A stretch of DNA of 64,000 nt from Methylobacterium sp. 77 (GTDB lineage: Bacteria > Pseudomonadota > Alphaproteobacteria > Rhizobiales > Beijerinckiaceae): contig NZ_KB910516.1 of the NCBI RefSeq assembly GCF_000372825.1, positions 1,892,011 to 1,956,010 on the forward strand, read 5' to 3'. The translations under genes and the position numbers were made by a program. How positions within the stretch are numbered: the stretch's first letter is position 1; each line of letters starts with the position of its first letter. Below, piece by piece: positions 46,513-55,142 of this stretch. The notes under the pieces are model-generated. The model was not told the origin of the DNA. It worked only from the letters and a program-made list of their open reading frames with translations, and searched no databases.

Positions 46513-47828
46513 TGGCGGGCGCGGAGACCGGGACGGTCCATGTCATCGGCGCAGGCCTCGCCGGCCTGTCGGCCGCCGTGTCGCTGGCGGAGCGGGGCCG
46601 GCATGTCGTCCTGCACGAGGCCGCCAAGCAGGCGGGCGGGCGCTGCCGCTCCTATTTCGATTCGACGCTCGGCCTGACCATCGACAACGGCAACCACCTG
46701 CTGCTGTCGGGCAACCGCTCGTCCCTCGACTTCCTGAAGCTGATCGGCGCGCCTTCCGATGCCCTGGCCGGGCCGGAGGAGGCCGAGTTCCCGTTCGCCG
46801 ACCTGAAGACCGGCGAGCGCTGGACCCTGCGGCCGAATTCCGGCCGGGTGCCGTGGTGGGTGCTGCAGGCCTCGCGCCGCGTGCCCGGCAGCCGCGCCAT
46901 GGATTACCTCGCTCCCCTGAGCATCCTGCGGGCCGCCTCGGGCAAGGCTCCCGGCCGTGGCGGCACGATCGGCGAGCGCATGGAATGTTCCGGGCCGCTC
47001 TACGAGCGCCTCTGGCGTCCGGTGCTGCTCGCGGCGCTCAATACCGACCCGCACGAGAGCGATGTCGGGCTCGCCGCCACGATCCTGCGCGAGACGCTGG
47101 GCGCGGGCGGTGCCGCCTGCCGGCCGCTCATCGCCGTCGGCGGCCTCTCGGCGGCCTTCGTCGATCCGGCCCTGGCCTATCTGGCCGGGCGCGGCGCGGA
47201 GATGCGCTTCGGGCGCCGCCTGCGCGGCCTCGGTGCCGGCGAGGGCCGGGTCGATACCCTGCTCTTCAGCGACGAATCAATCACCCTCGGTCGCGATGAT
47301 TCGGTCGTGCTCGCCCTGCCGCCATGGGTCGCCGCCGACCTGATCCCGGGCCTTTCTGCGCCGCGATCCTACCGGTCGATCGTCAATGCTCACTTCGCGA
47401 TCGTTCCTCCACAGGGCTCGCCGTTACTTCTCGGCGTGGTGAATGGTCTGACCGAATGGCTCTTCGCCTATCCGGATCGACTGTCGGTGACCATCAGCGG
47501 CGCCGATCGCCTGCTCGATGTGCCGCGCGAAGACTTGGGGCGGCAGATCTGGGCCGAGATCTCGACTTTGACCGGACTTGCACCGGAACTGCCAAGCTGG
47601 CAGATCGTCAAGGAGAAGCGGGCGACCTTCGCGGCGACGCCCGAAGAGGCCGCACGACGCGCGAGCGCCGTGACGGCCCATGACAATCTCGTCCTGGCAG
47701 GCGACTGGACCGCGACCGGCCTGCCATCGACGATCGAGGGAGCGATCCGTTCGGGAACGACGGCTGCGCACGCGCTCCTCAAGGGCGCGCCAGCGCGCCG
47801 TGAAGCTGTGGCGCGCGGCGCGGCGTGA
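46512..47828 (+). CDS. hpnE: hydroxysqualene dehydroxylase HpnE
   Basis: A 438-residue FAD-dependent amine-oxidase-fold enzyme that reduces hydroxysqualene to squalene, the last HpnCDE step. The dinucleotide motif is VIGAGLAGLSAAVSLAERG near the N-terminus, and the C-terminal FAD-contacting segment is LAGDWTATGLPSTIEGAIRSG. The ATG at 46512 overlaps the hpnD stop; a GTG three bases earlier is also in frame. The stop overlaps the shc start. Confidence 0.93.
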   Translation: MAGAETGTVHVIGAGLAGLSAAVSLAERGRHVVLHEAAKQAGGRCRSYFDSTLGLTIDNGNHLLLSGNRSSLDFLKLIGAPSDALAGPEEAEFPFADLKTGERWTLRPNSGRVPWWVLQASRRVPGSRAMDYLAPLSILRAASGKAPGRGGTIGERMECSGPLYERLWRPVLLAALNTDPHESDVGLAATILRETLGAGGAACRPLIAVGGLSAAFVDPALAYLAGRGAEMRFGRRLRGLGAGEGRVDTLLFSDESITLGRDDSVVLALPPWVAADLIPGLSAPRSYRSIVNAHFAIVPPQGSPLLLGVVNGLTEWLFAYPDRLSVTISGADRLLDVPREDLGRQIWAEISTLTGLAPELPSWQIVKEKRATFAATPEEAARRASAVTAHDNLVLAGDWTATGLPSTIEGAIRSGTTAAHALLKGAPARREAVARGAA

Positions 47829-49864
47829 GGATGGGGCCGCGTCAGGCGGCGCTCGAGGCGAGGACGATGCGAGAGGCATTCAAGAAGGTCGAGACGCTCC
47901 AGCGTCCCAAGACCCAGGAAATCTCCCTGGACGACGTCGAGCATGGAGTCATGCGCGCGACGCAGGCCCTGACGAATCTCGTCCATGCGGATGGGCATCT
48001 CTGCTTCGAGCTCGAGGCGGATGCGACGATCCCGTCCGAATACATCATGTTCCACCAGTTCCGGGCGACACCCATCGCGCCCGACCTGCTGGCCAAGATC
48101 GGCAATTACCTTCGGCGCACGCAGGGCAAGCACGGCGGCTGGTCGCTGGTTCATGACGGCCCGTTCGACATGAGCGCCAGCGTGAAGGCCTATTACGCGC
48201 TGAAGTTCGTCGGCGATTCGATCGAGGCCCCGCATATGCGGCGTGCCCGCGAGGCCATCCTCTCCCGCGGCGGCGCCGCCAATTCCAACGTCTTCACCCG
48301 CTTCCTGCTGGCCCTGTTCGGCGAGGTGCCCTGGCGCGCCGTGCCGGTGATGCCCGTCGAGATCATGCATCTGCCGAAGTGGTTTCCCTTCCACCTCGAC
48401 AAGATCTCCTACTGGGCGCGCTGCGTGATCGTGCCCCTGCTGGTGCTGCAGGCCAAGAAGCCGCTCGCCAAGAATCCGCTCGGCCTGGGCATCCCGGAGC
48501 TGTTCGTGACGCCGCCCGACCACGTGCGGTCCTGGCCCGGCAGCCCACACGCGACCTGGCCCTGGACGCCGATCTTCGGCGCCATCGACCGTCTGCTGCA
48601 GGCGACGCAGGACCATTTCCCGAAGAAGCGGCGCCAGCGCGGCATCGACAAGGCGGTGGCCTGGACCAGCGAGCGCCTGAACGGCGAGGACGGCCTCGGC
48701 GCTATCTTCCCGGCCATGGTCAACACCGTGCTCATGTACGAAGTGCTGGGCTATCCCGCCGATCACCCGCAGGTGCGGATCGCCTGCGAGGCGGTCGAGA
48801 AGCTCGTCGTGGTCAAGGAGCACGAGGCCTACGTCCAGCCCTGCCTGTCTCCGGTCTGGGACACGGCCCTGGCCGGCCATGCCCTTCTCGAGGCCGGCGG
48901 ACCCGATGCCGAGCATCAGGCCCGGCGCGGCCTCGATTGGCTGCGTCCGCTCCAGGTGCTCGACATCAAGGGCGATTGGGCGGCCGGCCGCCCCAACGTC
49001 CGCCCCGGCGGCTGGGCGTTCCAATACGCCAACCCGCATTTCCCCGATCTCGACGACACCGCCGTGGTGGTCATGGCGATGGACCGGGCGACCCGCCAAC
49101 ACGGGCTCGTCGCCGACGTGCCGGATTATGCCGTCTCGATCGCCCGCGCCCGTGAATGGGTCGAGGGTCTGCAATCGAGCGATGGCGGCTGGGCGGCCTT
49201 CGATGCCGACAACAACCACCATTACCTCAACAACATCCCGTTCTCGGATCACGGCGCCCTGCTCGATCCGCCGACCGCCGACGTCACGGCCCGCGTCGTC
49301 TCGATGCTGTCTCAGCTCGGCGAGACCCGCGAATCCTCGAAGGCCCTCGATCGCGGCGTGAAATACCTCCTCGACGATCAGGAGGAGGACGGCTCCTGGT
49401 ACGGCCGTTGGGGCATGAACTTCATCTACGGAACCTGGTCGGTCCTGTGCGCGCTGAACGCCGCCGGCGTCGATCCGGCCTCGCCGGAGATCCGCAAGTC
49501 GGTGTCCTGGCTGATCCGGATCCAGAACCCGGATGGCGGCTGGGGCGAGGACGCCTCGTCCTACAAGATCGATCCGGCCTTCGAGCCCGGCTATTCCACC
49601 GCCTCGCAGACAGCCTGGGCGCTCCTCGCCCTGATGGCGGCGGGCGAGTCCGACGATCCGGCTGTGACGCGGGGCATCAACTACCTGACGCGGACGCAAG
49701 GGGCGGACGGCTTCTGGTCGGAGGAGCGCTACACGGCGACCGGATTCCCGCGGGTGTTCTACCTGCGCTACCACGGCTACCCGAAGTTCTTCCCGCTCTG
49801 GGCCATGGCGCGCTACCGCAACCTCAAGCGCAGCAACACGCGCTCCGTCGCCTACGGGATGTAG
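47825..49864 (+). CDS. shc: squalene-hopene cyclase
   Basis: A 679-residue membrane-bound cyclase that folds squalene into hopene and hopanol. The catalytic DxDD is DLDD at 408-411 (in FPDLDDTAVVVMAM). QW repeats are seen, for example in DGGWAAFDADNNH, DGSWYGRWGMNFIYGTW, DGGWGEDASSY and the C-terminal TGFPRVFYLRYHGYPKFFP. Length is normal for bacterial SHC. Start GTG at 47825 overlaps the hpnE stop by four bases. Also called HpnF. Confidence 0.97.
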   Translation: MRMGPRQAALEARTMREAFKKVETLQRPKTQEISLDDVEHGVMRATQALTNLVHADGHLCFELEADATIPSEYIMFHQFRATPIAPDLLAKIGNYLRRTQGKHGGWSLVHDGPFDMSASVKAYYALKFVGDSIEAPHMRRAREAILSRGGAANSNVFTRFLLALFGEVPWRAVPVMPVEIMHLPKWFPFHLDKISYWARCVIVPLLVLQAKKPLAKNPLGLGIPELFVTPPDHVRSWPGSPHATWPWTPIFGAIDRLLQATQDHFPKKRRQRGIDKAVAWTSERLNGEDGLGAIFPAMVNTVLMYEVLGYPADHPQVRIACEAVEKLVVVKEHEAYVQPCLSPVWDTALAGHALLEAGGPDAEHQARRGLDWLRPLQVLDIKGDWAAGRPNVRPGGWAFQYANPHFPDLDDTAVVVMAMDRATRQHGLVADVPDYAVSIARAREWVEGLQSSDGGWAAFDADNNHHYLNNIPFSDHGALLDPPTADVTARVVSMLSQLGETRESSKALDRGVKYLLDDQEEDGSWYGRWGMNFIYGTWSVLCALNAAGVDPASPEIRKSVSWLIRIQNPDGGWGEDASSYKIDPAFEPGYSTASQTAWALLALMAAGESDDPAVTRGINYLTRTQGADGFWSEERYTATGFPRVFYLRYHGYPKFFPLWAMARYRNLKRSNTRSVAYGM

Positions 49865-49886
49865 GCCCGTCGAGGGGCGCGGCGGA

Positions 49887-50297
49887 TCAGATCGGGTTCG
49901 GAAAGTGCCCGGTCAGCGTCAGCGGGATGGGGTTGCCCAGGACGGAATAGGGATAGGTGACGGTCACGGTGGTGAAGCTCACGCCGCCCACCAACGCGGT
50001 GCGGTTGACGGTGATCTGACCCGCCAGCACGTCCCCGATCCCGCGCCGGGCTGCGAGCCTGGTGAAGAAGCACTCGCCCGCCGTCGCGGCGCAGGTCGCG
50101 TCCGCTGCTGCGCAGGTGGATGCGCCGATGGCGAGGCAGCGCGCGGTCTCGGCCGCGGTTTCCTGCAGGGCGCTCTTGGTCCAGAGCGCCAGGGCCAGCC
50201 CGAAGGCGCCCCAGGCCAGGAGCAGGAAGACGGGAGCCAGCAGGGCGAATTCAATGGCCGAGGTCCCGCTCTCGTCGCCCCCGATGCGGCGCGTCAT
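49887..50297 (-). CDS. TadE-like pilus assembly protein
   Basis: A 136-residue TadE-family pseudopilin-like protein. After a short basic segment the signature DESGTSAIEFALLAPVFLLL (about 7-26) gives one transmembrane helix ending in LALALWTKSALQETAAETAR. The outer part has several cysteines in STCAAADATCAATAGECFF. TadE proteins are minor components of Flp/Tad pili. It follows the TadF-like gene by about 65 bases. The frame is open to 50366; the ATG at 50297 matches family starts. Confidence 0.8.
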   Translation of the reverse strand: MTRRIGGDESGTSAIEFALLAPVFLLLAWGAFGLALALWTKSALQETAAETARCLAIGASTCAAADATCAATAGECFFTRLAARRGIGDVLAGQITVNRTALVGGVSFTTVTVTYPYSVLGNPIPLTLTGHFPNPI

Positions 50298-50362
50298 GCG
50301 ACATCCCTTCGCTCTCCTCGCGCCGTGGATCCCCGCTTCGCTCCGATCGATCGACGCCCGCC

Positions 50363-50893
50363 TCACTGCACCCTCACGATCGCGAGGTCGCTGGTCGCGA
50401 AGGTCGGGCCCAGGATCGTGTCGGACACGAGCAGCGTCGACGTGCTGGCGCTGATCGTGATGGTGACGAACTTGCCCGACGAGACGCTGCCGCCGCAGGT
50501 GCCCGAGGCGCTTCCCGTGCCGGTCCAGACGGCCGGGAAACCCGAGAGACAGTAGAAGCCGTTCAGGTTGGCGGCGTCCGAGGCGTTGTTGAACAGCACC
50601 GTGACGACGGGAGGCTCGGGCAGGTCGGCGGAGGCCACCGCCACCGCCTGGACCCGGCTCAGGAAGGCCCCCAGGGTGCTCGAAGTCAGCGATTGGCCGT
50701 TCATCTGGGCATAGAGAGCGGCGGCCGTGGTGGCGTTGACGATCCGAAGCTTCATGTAGAAGGCGTGGCCGATATCGACGATCGCCACGGTGATCAGCAG
50801 GAAGACGGGCATGATGAGCGCGAATTCCACCGCCGCGAGCCCGTCGCGGGCCCGCGAGAGACGGGCGAACGAGGCCCGGAATCGCCGGATCAC
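50363..50893 (-). CDS. TadE/TadF-like pilus assembly protein
   Basis: A 176-residue TadE-like protein: RARDGLAAVEFALIMPVFLL then a transmembrane helix and GHAFYMKLRIVNATTAAALYA. The distal domain is Ser/Thr/Val-rich with a Cys pair (GFYCLSGF, SGTCGGS). It starts GTG at 50893, overlapping the stop of the TadG-like gene by four bases. No other tad genes (flp, cpaBCEF, tadABC) are in the window. Confidence 0.8.
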   Translation of the reverse strand: MIRRFRASFARLSRARDGLAAVEFALIMPVFLLITVAIVDIGHAFYMKLRIVNATTAAALYAQMNGQSLTSSTLGAFLSRVQAVAVASADLPEPPVVTVLFNNASDAANLNGFYCLSGFPAVWTGTGSASGTCGGSVSSGKFVTITISASTSTLLVSDTILGPTFATSDLAIVRVQ

Positions 50894-52914
50894 TGGACCA
50901 GGACCGGGCGGAGGCTGCCGCTCGCGCCGATCGTCAGGCCGGCGCAGGGAGCGACGTTGATCTTGGCGTTCTGGTAGATGTCGAGGACGCCGGAGACGAT
51001 CTGGAAGCAGCCGCCGATGGGATAGTTGACGGTCTGGTTGCCGTAGATCGAGGCATTGCTGGTGGGAACGTAGATCAGCCCCGACATGGTGTCGGAGGGA
51101 TTGTTCGACTGGTAGAGGCTCAGCGCGCCGCCCAGGACGACGATGAGAATGTCCTTGTGGCCCCAGAGCGGGTTCATGCCGGTGGGCGCGGTGGCGACGA
51201 TGTTGCCGACGCCCAGCATGCTGATCGATCCGCCGTAGAACGCGAAGGTGACGCCGACCGCCGTGAGATTCTGCGTCGTCAGCGAGAACGAACCGCCATA
51301 GAGCGAGACGGTGGCGGAGCCGGTCGTGGCCGAGCCGCCATAGCCGAAGGTGGTGCTCGTCCCGGCCAGCGAGATCGATCCGCCGTAGAAGTCGACATCG
51401 CCGACGCCGAACCGCGTCGTGGACCCATTGCTGAACGCGACCGACCCGCCCTTGAAGTAGAACGGACCATTGCCGAAAACGAGGGTTCCCTTCACGTTGT
51501 AGAGCGTCCCGCCGTAGAAATAGAATGGCCCGTTTCCATAGGTCATCGTCCCCGTATTGCTGTTGGACATGCTGCCGCCCCAAAGATAGAACGCGCCATT
51601 TCCAAAGCTCATCGTGCCGGTCCCATTCGAAATCGAACCGCCATTGACGTAGTGCTGGCCGTCGAGGAAGCTCATCGATCCGGTGCCGTTGACGATGCCC
51701 GCACCGAAGACCTTGGTCCCGTTCCCGACCTTCAGGGTTCCGGCATTCGTGTTGTTGACGTTGCCGTTGAACGAATAGGTGGCGTCCGGGAGCCGCATCG
51801 TGCCGCTGCCGTTGGTGACGTATTGTTTGAAGACGAAGGTGACGACGGCGTTCGGGGCGATGGCGAAGGTCGTGGTCGCGCTCCCCTGCGCGACGACATA
51901 GCCGGAGATGACGTAGCAGCCGCTGGCGAAGGTCAGGGTGTTCGCGCCGTTCAGCACCATGTTGCCCGAGAGCGTGGTCGGAGAGGCGCAGGACGGATCG
52001 GCCATCCCGCTTCCGCTGAAGGTCAGGGCCGAATCGGTGATCGTCAGGGTGCCGTAACGGACGTTCTGGGGCAGGGTCTCAACCGAGCCTGCCGCATAGG
52101 TTTTATCGGTGCCGGCCGAGACGGCGGGATTGAGCGTGGATCGGGGCGAGGTAGAGCCATAGGGCCAGCCCGGACTGCCCATCGCCGTGAGATGGTTCTT
52201 GACGGCGACTATCTCCGGGTGGGTCGCGATCGTGTCCGTGATCGTCGCGCCATAGGTGAAGGCCGATGCCGGGGGAGACATCGACGCCGTCGAGCACAGG
52301 TACGGGGCTTCCTGGCCGGACGTGTATTTGACGGTCGCCTTGCCGACCGCGACCGCAGCGCCGCCGCAGACGTAGAGATAGGTGTTCGCGCTGACGGCGC
52401 AGCTGCTCCCGCTGACCGAGGCCGAACCGTAGATGTTGGTCGGGCCTAGGAAGGAGGCGAGGCAGGCTCCGCTGGCGGTGGAGGGTGTGAGTTCGGCCGT
52501 CGATGCGGCCAAGACGCCGTTCGAGGTCCCGATCGCTCCGAGATTCGGCAGCAGGACGGGAATGTCGCGGGTCACGCTGGTCGACAGGGACGGGTTGTCG
52601 GCGTTTGCCGGAGACGTCCCGCTGGTGGTGGACACCGTCGCGCCCGCCAATCCATTGATCGCCACCACGTTCGCGGCGGTGGCGATGGCCGTGGCGCTGG
52701 GCAAGTTGTTGACGATGGGGTTCGGTGTCGCCGCTGCGGCCAGATTTGCGAGATCCGCCGCGCGTTGATTCTCGAGCTTGGCCACGTAGAGATTGGCGGC
52801 TTCGAAGCACAAGGCCATGGCAAGGGCGATGACACTGAAGATCAAGGCTGCCAGGACGGCGATCGAACCCTTGTCATGAGCGCGAAATCGCCGGAACTGG
52901 AAAACGATACGCAT
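50890..52914 (-). CDS. TadG-like protein with tandem beta-helix-type repeats
   Basis: A 674-residue protein. The N-terminus FRAHDKGSIAVLAALIFSVI and the following ANLYVAKLENQRAADLANLAAAA match the TadG/TadE anchoring segment. The rest is low-charge and rich in Gly, Ser, Thr and Asn. Residues about 371-567 contain roughly nine imperfect 20-23-residue repeats built on GTMxFGNGxFYFxGGSxSxx, which should form a beta-solenoid. The last 100 residues (LIVVLGGALSLYQ, GLIYVPTSNASIYGN) are non-repeating. Base composition is visibly less GC-rich than the hopanoid genes. Probably a surface or periplasmic adhesin-like element of a pilus-type complex. Confidence 0.75.
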   Translation of the reverse strand: MRIVFQFRRFRAHDKGSIAVLAALIFSVIALAMALCFEAANLYVAKLENQRAADLANLAAAATPNPIVNNLPSATAIATAANVVAINGLAGATVSTTSGTSPANADNPSLSTSVTRDIPVLLPNLGAIGTSNGVLAASTAELTPSTASGACLASFLGPTNIYGSASVSGSSCAVSANTYLYVCGGAAVAVGKATVKYTSGQEAPYLCSTASMSPPASAFTYGATITDTIATHPEIVAVKNHLTAMGSPGWPYGSTSPRSTLNPAVSAGTDKTYAAGSVETLPQNVRYGTLTITDSALTFSGSGMADPSCASPTTLSGNMVLNGANTLTFASGCYVISGYVVAQGSATTTFAIAPNAVVTFVFKQYVTNGSGTMRLPDATYSFNGNVNNTNAGTLKVGNGTKVFGAGIVNGTGSMSFLDGQHYVNGGSISNGTGTMSFGNGAFYLWGGSMSNSNTGTMTYGNGPFYFYGGTLYNVKGTLVFGNGPFYFKGGSVAFSNGSTTRFGVGDVDFYGGSISLAGTSTTFGYGGSATTGSATVSLYGGSFSLTTQNLTAVGVTFAFYGGSISMLGVGNIVATAPTGMNPLWGHKDILIVVLGGALSLYQSNNPSDTMSGLIYVPTSNASIYGNQTVNYPIGGCFQIVSGVLDIYQNAKINVAPCAGLTIGASGSLRPVLVQ
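51212..51804. repeat. protein-level tandem repeats (about nine units, 60-70 bp)
   Basis: Within the TadG-like gene, successive units encode GTMRLPD..., GTLKVGNG..., GSMSFLDG..., GTMSFGNG..., GTMTYGNG..., GTLVFGNG..., TTRFGVGD..., and two more diverged copies, each ending in a YGGS-type turn. Copies are similar but not identical at DNA level. Confidence 0.75.
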
Positions 52915-53152
52915 GCGGGTTTCGTCTTGTCACCGTCGCCTGTTCGGACTGATTCCGGCCGGCCACTCAGTGGTAAACTATCCCATCAATCAAAATAAAT
53001 TCTAAACTGAATTACAGTGCATTCTATCTGTATGATAAGAAATTAAATCAAATATAGATTTTATTTTATTCATTTTACTATAGTATATCTAGGTAGATAT
53101 TGGCTATTTTGAAATGGCATTGTTTGTAAAAAACGAGGGTCGATAGTTTTTC
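52915..53152. other. AT-rich divergent intergenic region
   Basis: The spacer between the minus-strand pilus-like operon and plus-strand hpnG. From about 52975 to 53150 it is very AT-rich. It contains ATATCT at 53085-53090 facing AGATAT at 53095-53100 (a six-base inverted repeat) and ACTATAGT just before. It should carry the promoter of the pilus-like operon and probably of hpnG. Confidence 0.5.
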
Positions 53153-53167
53153 ATGGGCAGGACCGGG

Positions 53168-53875
53168 ATGGGCGAAAGTATGCGCGGCGGAGATGGATAT
53201 GTGCTTGCTGTGACCGGACTGGCGAAGGAGGCGCGCATCGCTTCCGGGCCCGGCGTGAAGGCCTTGGGCGCCGGCGGAAACCCTGGTCGCCTGCGGCGTC
53301 TTCTTGCCGCCGATCTGGCGACCGGATACCGCGCCGTGATCAGCATCGGCATCGCCGGCGGTCTCGACCCGGATCTCGTGCCGGGCGATGTCGTGATCGC
53401 CTCGCACGTTCTTGCGGAGGACCGCACCTATGCGGCGGATCCGATCATCGCCGAGGCCTTGCTCGCCCGGCTCACCGTCCCGGCGGTCCGGGCGGTCCGG
53501 GCGCGCCTGTCGCCCGTCGCCGGCGTCGAGACGGCCATCCTCACCGTCGCCGACAAAGCCACCCTCCGGGCCCGCACCGGCACAGTGGCCGTCGACATGG
53601 AATCGCACGTCGCCGCCGCCTTCGCCGAGCGCTGGTCCCTCCCCTTCGCCGCGATTCGGGTGGTCTGCGATCCCGCCGACCGGGCGATCCCCGCTTTCGC
53701 CGCACGGGCGCTCAAGCCGAATGGCGAGCCGGATATTCTCGCCGTTCTGTCGGCGGTCCTGCGCGACCCATCACAGATCGGACCGCTCGTGCACCTCGCG
53801 CGCGATTCCGGACGGGCCTTCGCCGCGTTGAAACGCTGTCGGGGCCTGCTCGGTCCCGGCCTCGGCATCCCGTAG
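53168..53875 (+). CDS. hpnG: adenosylhopane nucleosidase/phosphorylase HpnG
   Basis: About 235 residues of the purine nucleoside phosphorylase/nucleosidase superfamily (MTA/SAH nucleosidase-like). Visible are VLAVTGLAKEARIA, ISIGIAGGLDPDLVPGDVVIA, VDMESHVAAAFAERW and IRVVCDPADRAIP. In hopanoid synthesis HpnG removes adenine from adenosylhopane to give ribosylhopane or its phosphate. Start is uncertain: ATGs at 53153, 53168 and 53180 are in frame, and AGGA six bases before 53168 favours that one. Confidence 0.9.
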   Translation: MGESMRGGDGYVLAVTGLAKEARIASGPGVKALGAGGNPGRLRRLLAADLATGYRAVISIGIAGGLDPDLVPGDVVIASHVLAEDRTYAADPIIAEALLARLTVPAVRAVRARLSPVAGVETAILTVADKATLRARTGTVAVDMESHVAAAFAERWSLPFAAIRVVCDPADRAIPAFAARALKPNGEPDILAVLSAVLRDPSQIGPLVHLARDSGRAFAALKRCRGLLGPGLGIP

Positions 53876-53901
53876 TAAGACCGTTCGGGTGGCTCTCGAC
53901 G

Positions 53902-53936
53902 AAGAAGCCCGCGACACGGCGTGTCGCGGGCTTCTT
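53902..53936. terminator. bidirectional terminator between hpnG and hpnH
   Basis: A perfect 16-base stem (53902-53917 with 53921-53936) with a three-base loop, ending in TTCTT on the plus strand and the mirror on the minus strand. It sits between the convergent hpnG and hpnH genes and can serve both. Confidence 0.85.
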
Positions 53937-53978
53937 TGTTGTCTTCTGCGACGCCGGACGACCCGGCGCGTATCCGCC

Positions 53979-55142
53979 TCAGGCCGCGGTGCGGTTCCGG
54001 GCTTCGCGCTTGGTGTCGACGCCGGAGGCTTTGATCTCGGACAGCTTCTGGGCGACGTTGCGCGAGAACACGAACTCGGCCGGGCGCTGGTTCTCCAGGC
54101 TGACCTCGGGGGCCATCTCGCCCTCGGTCTTGATGCCGCGAATGGCGTGGATCAGCGGCTTCCACGGCTTCTTCACGGAATCGACCACCGAGGAGGCCTC
54201 GTAGCCGGAATGGACCATGCAGTCGGCGCACTTCTCGTAGTTGCCGGTGCCGTAGGAATCCCAGTCGGTCTCCTCCATCAACTCCTTGAAGGTGGCCGCG
54301 TAGCCCTCGCCGAGCAGGTAGCAGGGTTTCTGCCAGCCGAACACGGTGCGGGTCGGGTTGCCCCACGGGGTGCAATGGTAGGTCTGGTTGCCGGCCAGGA
54401 AGTCGAGGAACAGGCCCGACTGCTGGAAGGTCCAGTTCTGGCGGCCCTTCTCCTTGCCGTGGCGGAACACGCCGCGGAACAGGTCCTTCGTCGCCTTACG
54501 GTTGAGGAAGTGCTGCTGGTCGGGGGCGCGCTCGTAGGCGTAGCCGGGGGAGACGGTAATGCCGTCGATGCCGAGCTTCGTCACGGTGTCGAAGAAGTCG
54601 GCGATCTTGTCGGCCGAGGAATTGTTGAAGAAGGTGCAGTTGATGGTGACCCGGAAGCCCATCTCCTTCGCCTTGGCGATGGCCGAGACGGCCTTGTCGT
54701 AGACGCCGCGCTGGCACACCGACTGATCGTGCATCTCCTTGTCGCCATCGAGATGGATCGACCAGGTGAAGTACGGGCTGGGCTTGTAGTCCTTGATCTT
54801 CTTCTCGAGCAGGAGCGCGTTCGTGCACACGATCGCGAACTTCTTCTGCGCGATGATGCCCTCGACGATCTGCGGCAGATCCTTGTGAAGCAGCGGCTCG
54901 CCGCCGGCGATCACGACCATGGGTGCGCCGCACTCGCGCACGGATTCCAGGGCGTCCGCCACGGGCAGGCGCTTGTTCAGGATCTCGTCCGGATAATCGA
55001 TCTTCCCGCAGCCGGCGCAGGCGAGATTGCAGCGGAACAGCGGCTCCATCATCATCACGAGCGGATAGCGCTTGCGACCGGTGAGGTGCTGCTTGAGGAT
55101 GTAGCCGCCAATCTTCGCGACGTAACGGAGGGGAATACCCAA
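53979..55142 (-). CDS. hpnH: adenosylhopane synthase HpnH (radical SAM)
   Basis: A 387-residue radical SAM enzyme that adds the 5'-deoxyadenosyl group of SAM to hopene, creating the side chain of extended hopanoids. The [4Fe-4S] motif CNLACAGC uses Cys38, Cys42 and Cys45, after MMMEPLFR. Further family segments are VVIAGGEPLLHKD, WSIHLDGDKEMHDQSV and the C-terminal NYEKCADCMVHSGYEASSV. It is convergent with hpnG, whose enzyme uses its product. Confidence 0.96.
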   Translation of the reverse strand: MGIPLRYVAKIGGYILKQHLTGRKRYPLVMMMEPLFRCNLACAGCGKIDYPDEILNKRLPVADALESVRECGAPMVVIAGGEPLLHKDLPQIVEGIIAQKKFAIVCTNALLLEKKIKDYKPSPYFTWSIHLDGDKEMHDQSVCQRGVYDKAVSAIAKAKEMGFRVTINCTFFNNSSADKIADFFDTVTKLGIDGITVSPGYAYERAPDQQHFLNRKATKDLFRGVFRHGKEKGRQNWTFQQSGLFLDFLAGNQTYHCTPWGNPTRTVFGWQKPCYLLGEGYAATFKELMEETDWDSYGTGNYEKCADCMVHSGYEASSVVDSVKKPWKPLIHAIRGIKTEGEMAPEVSLENQRPAEFVFSRNVAQKLSEIKASGVDTKREARNRTAA

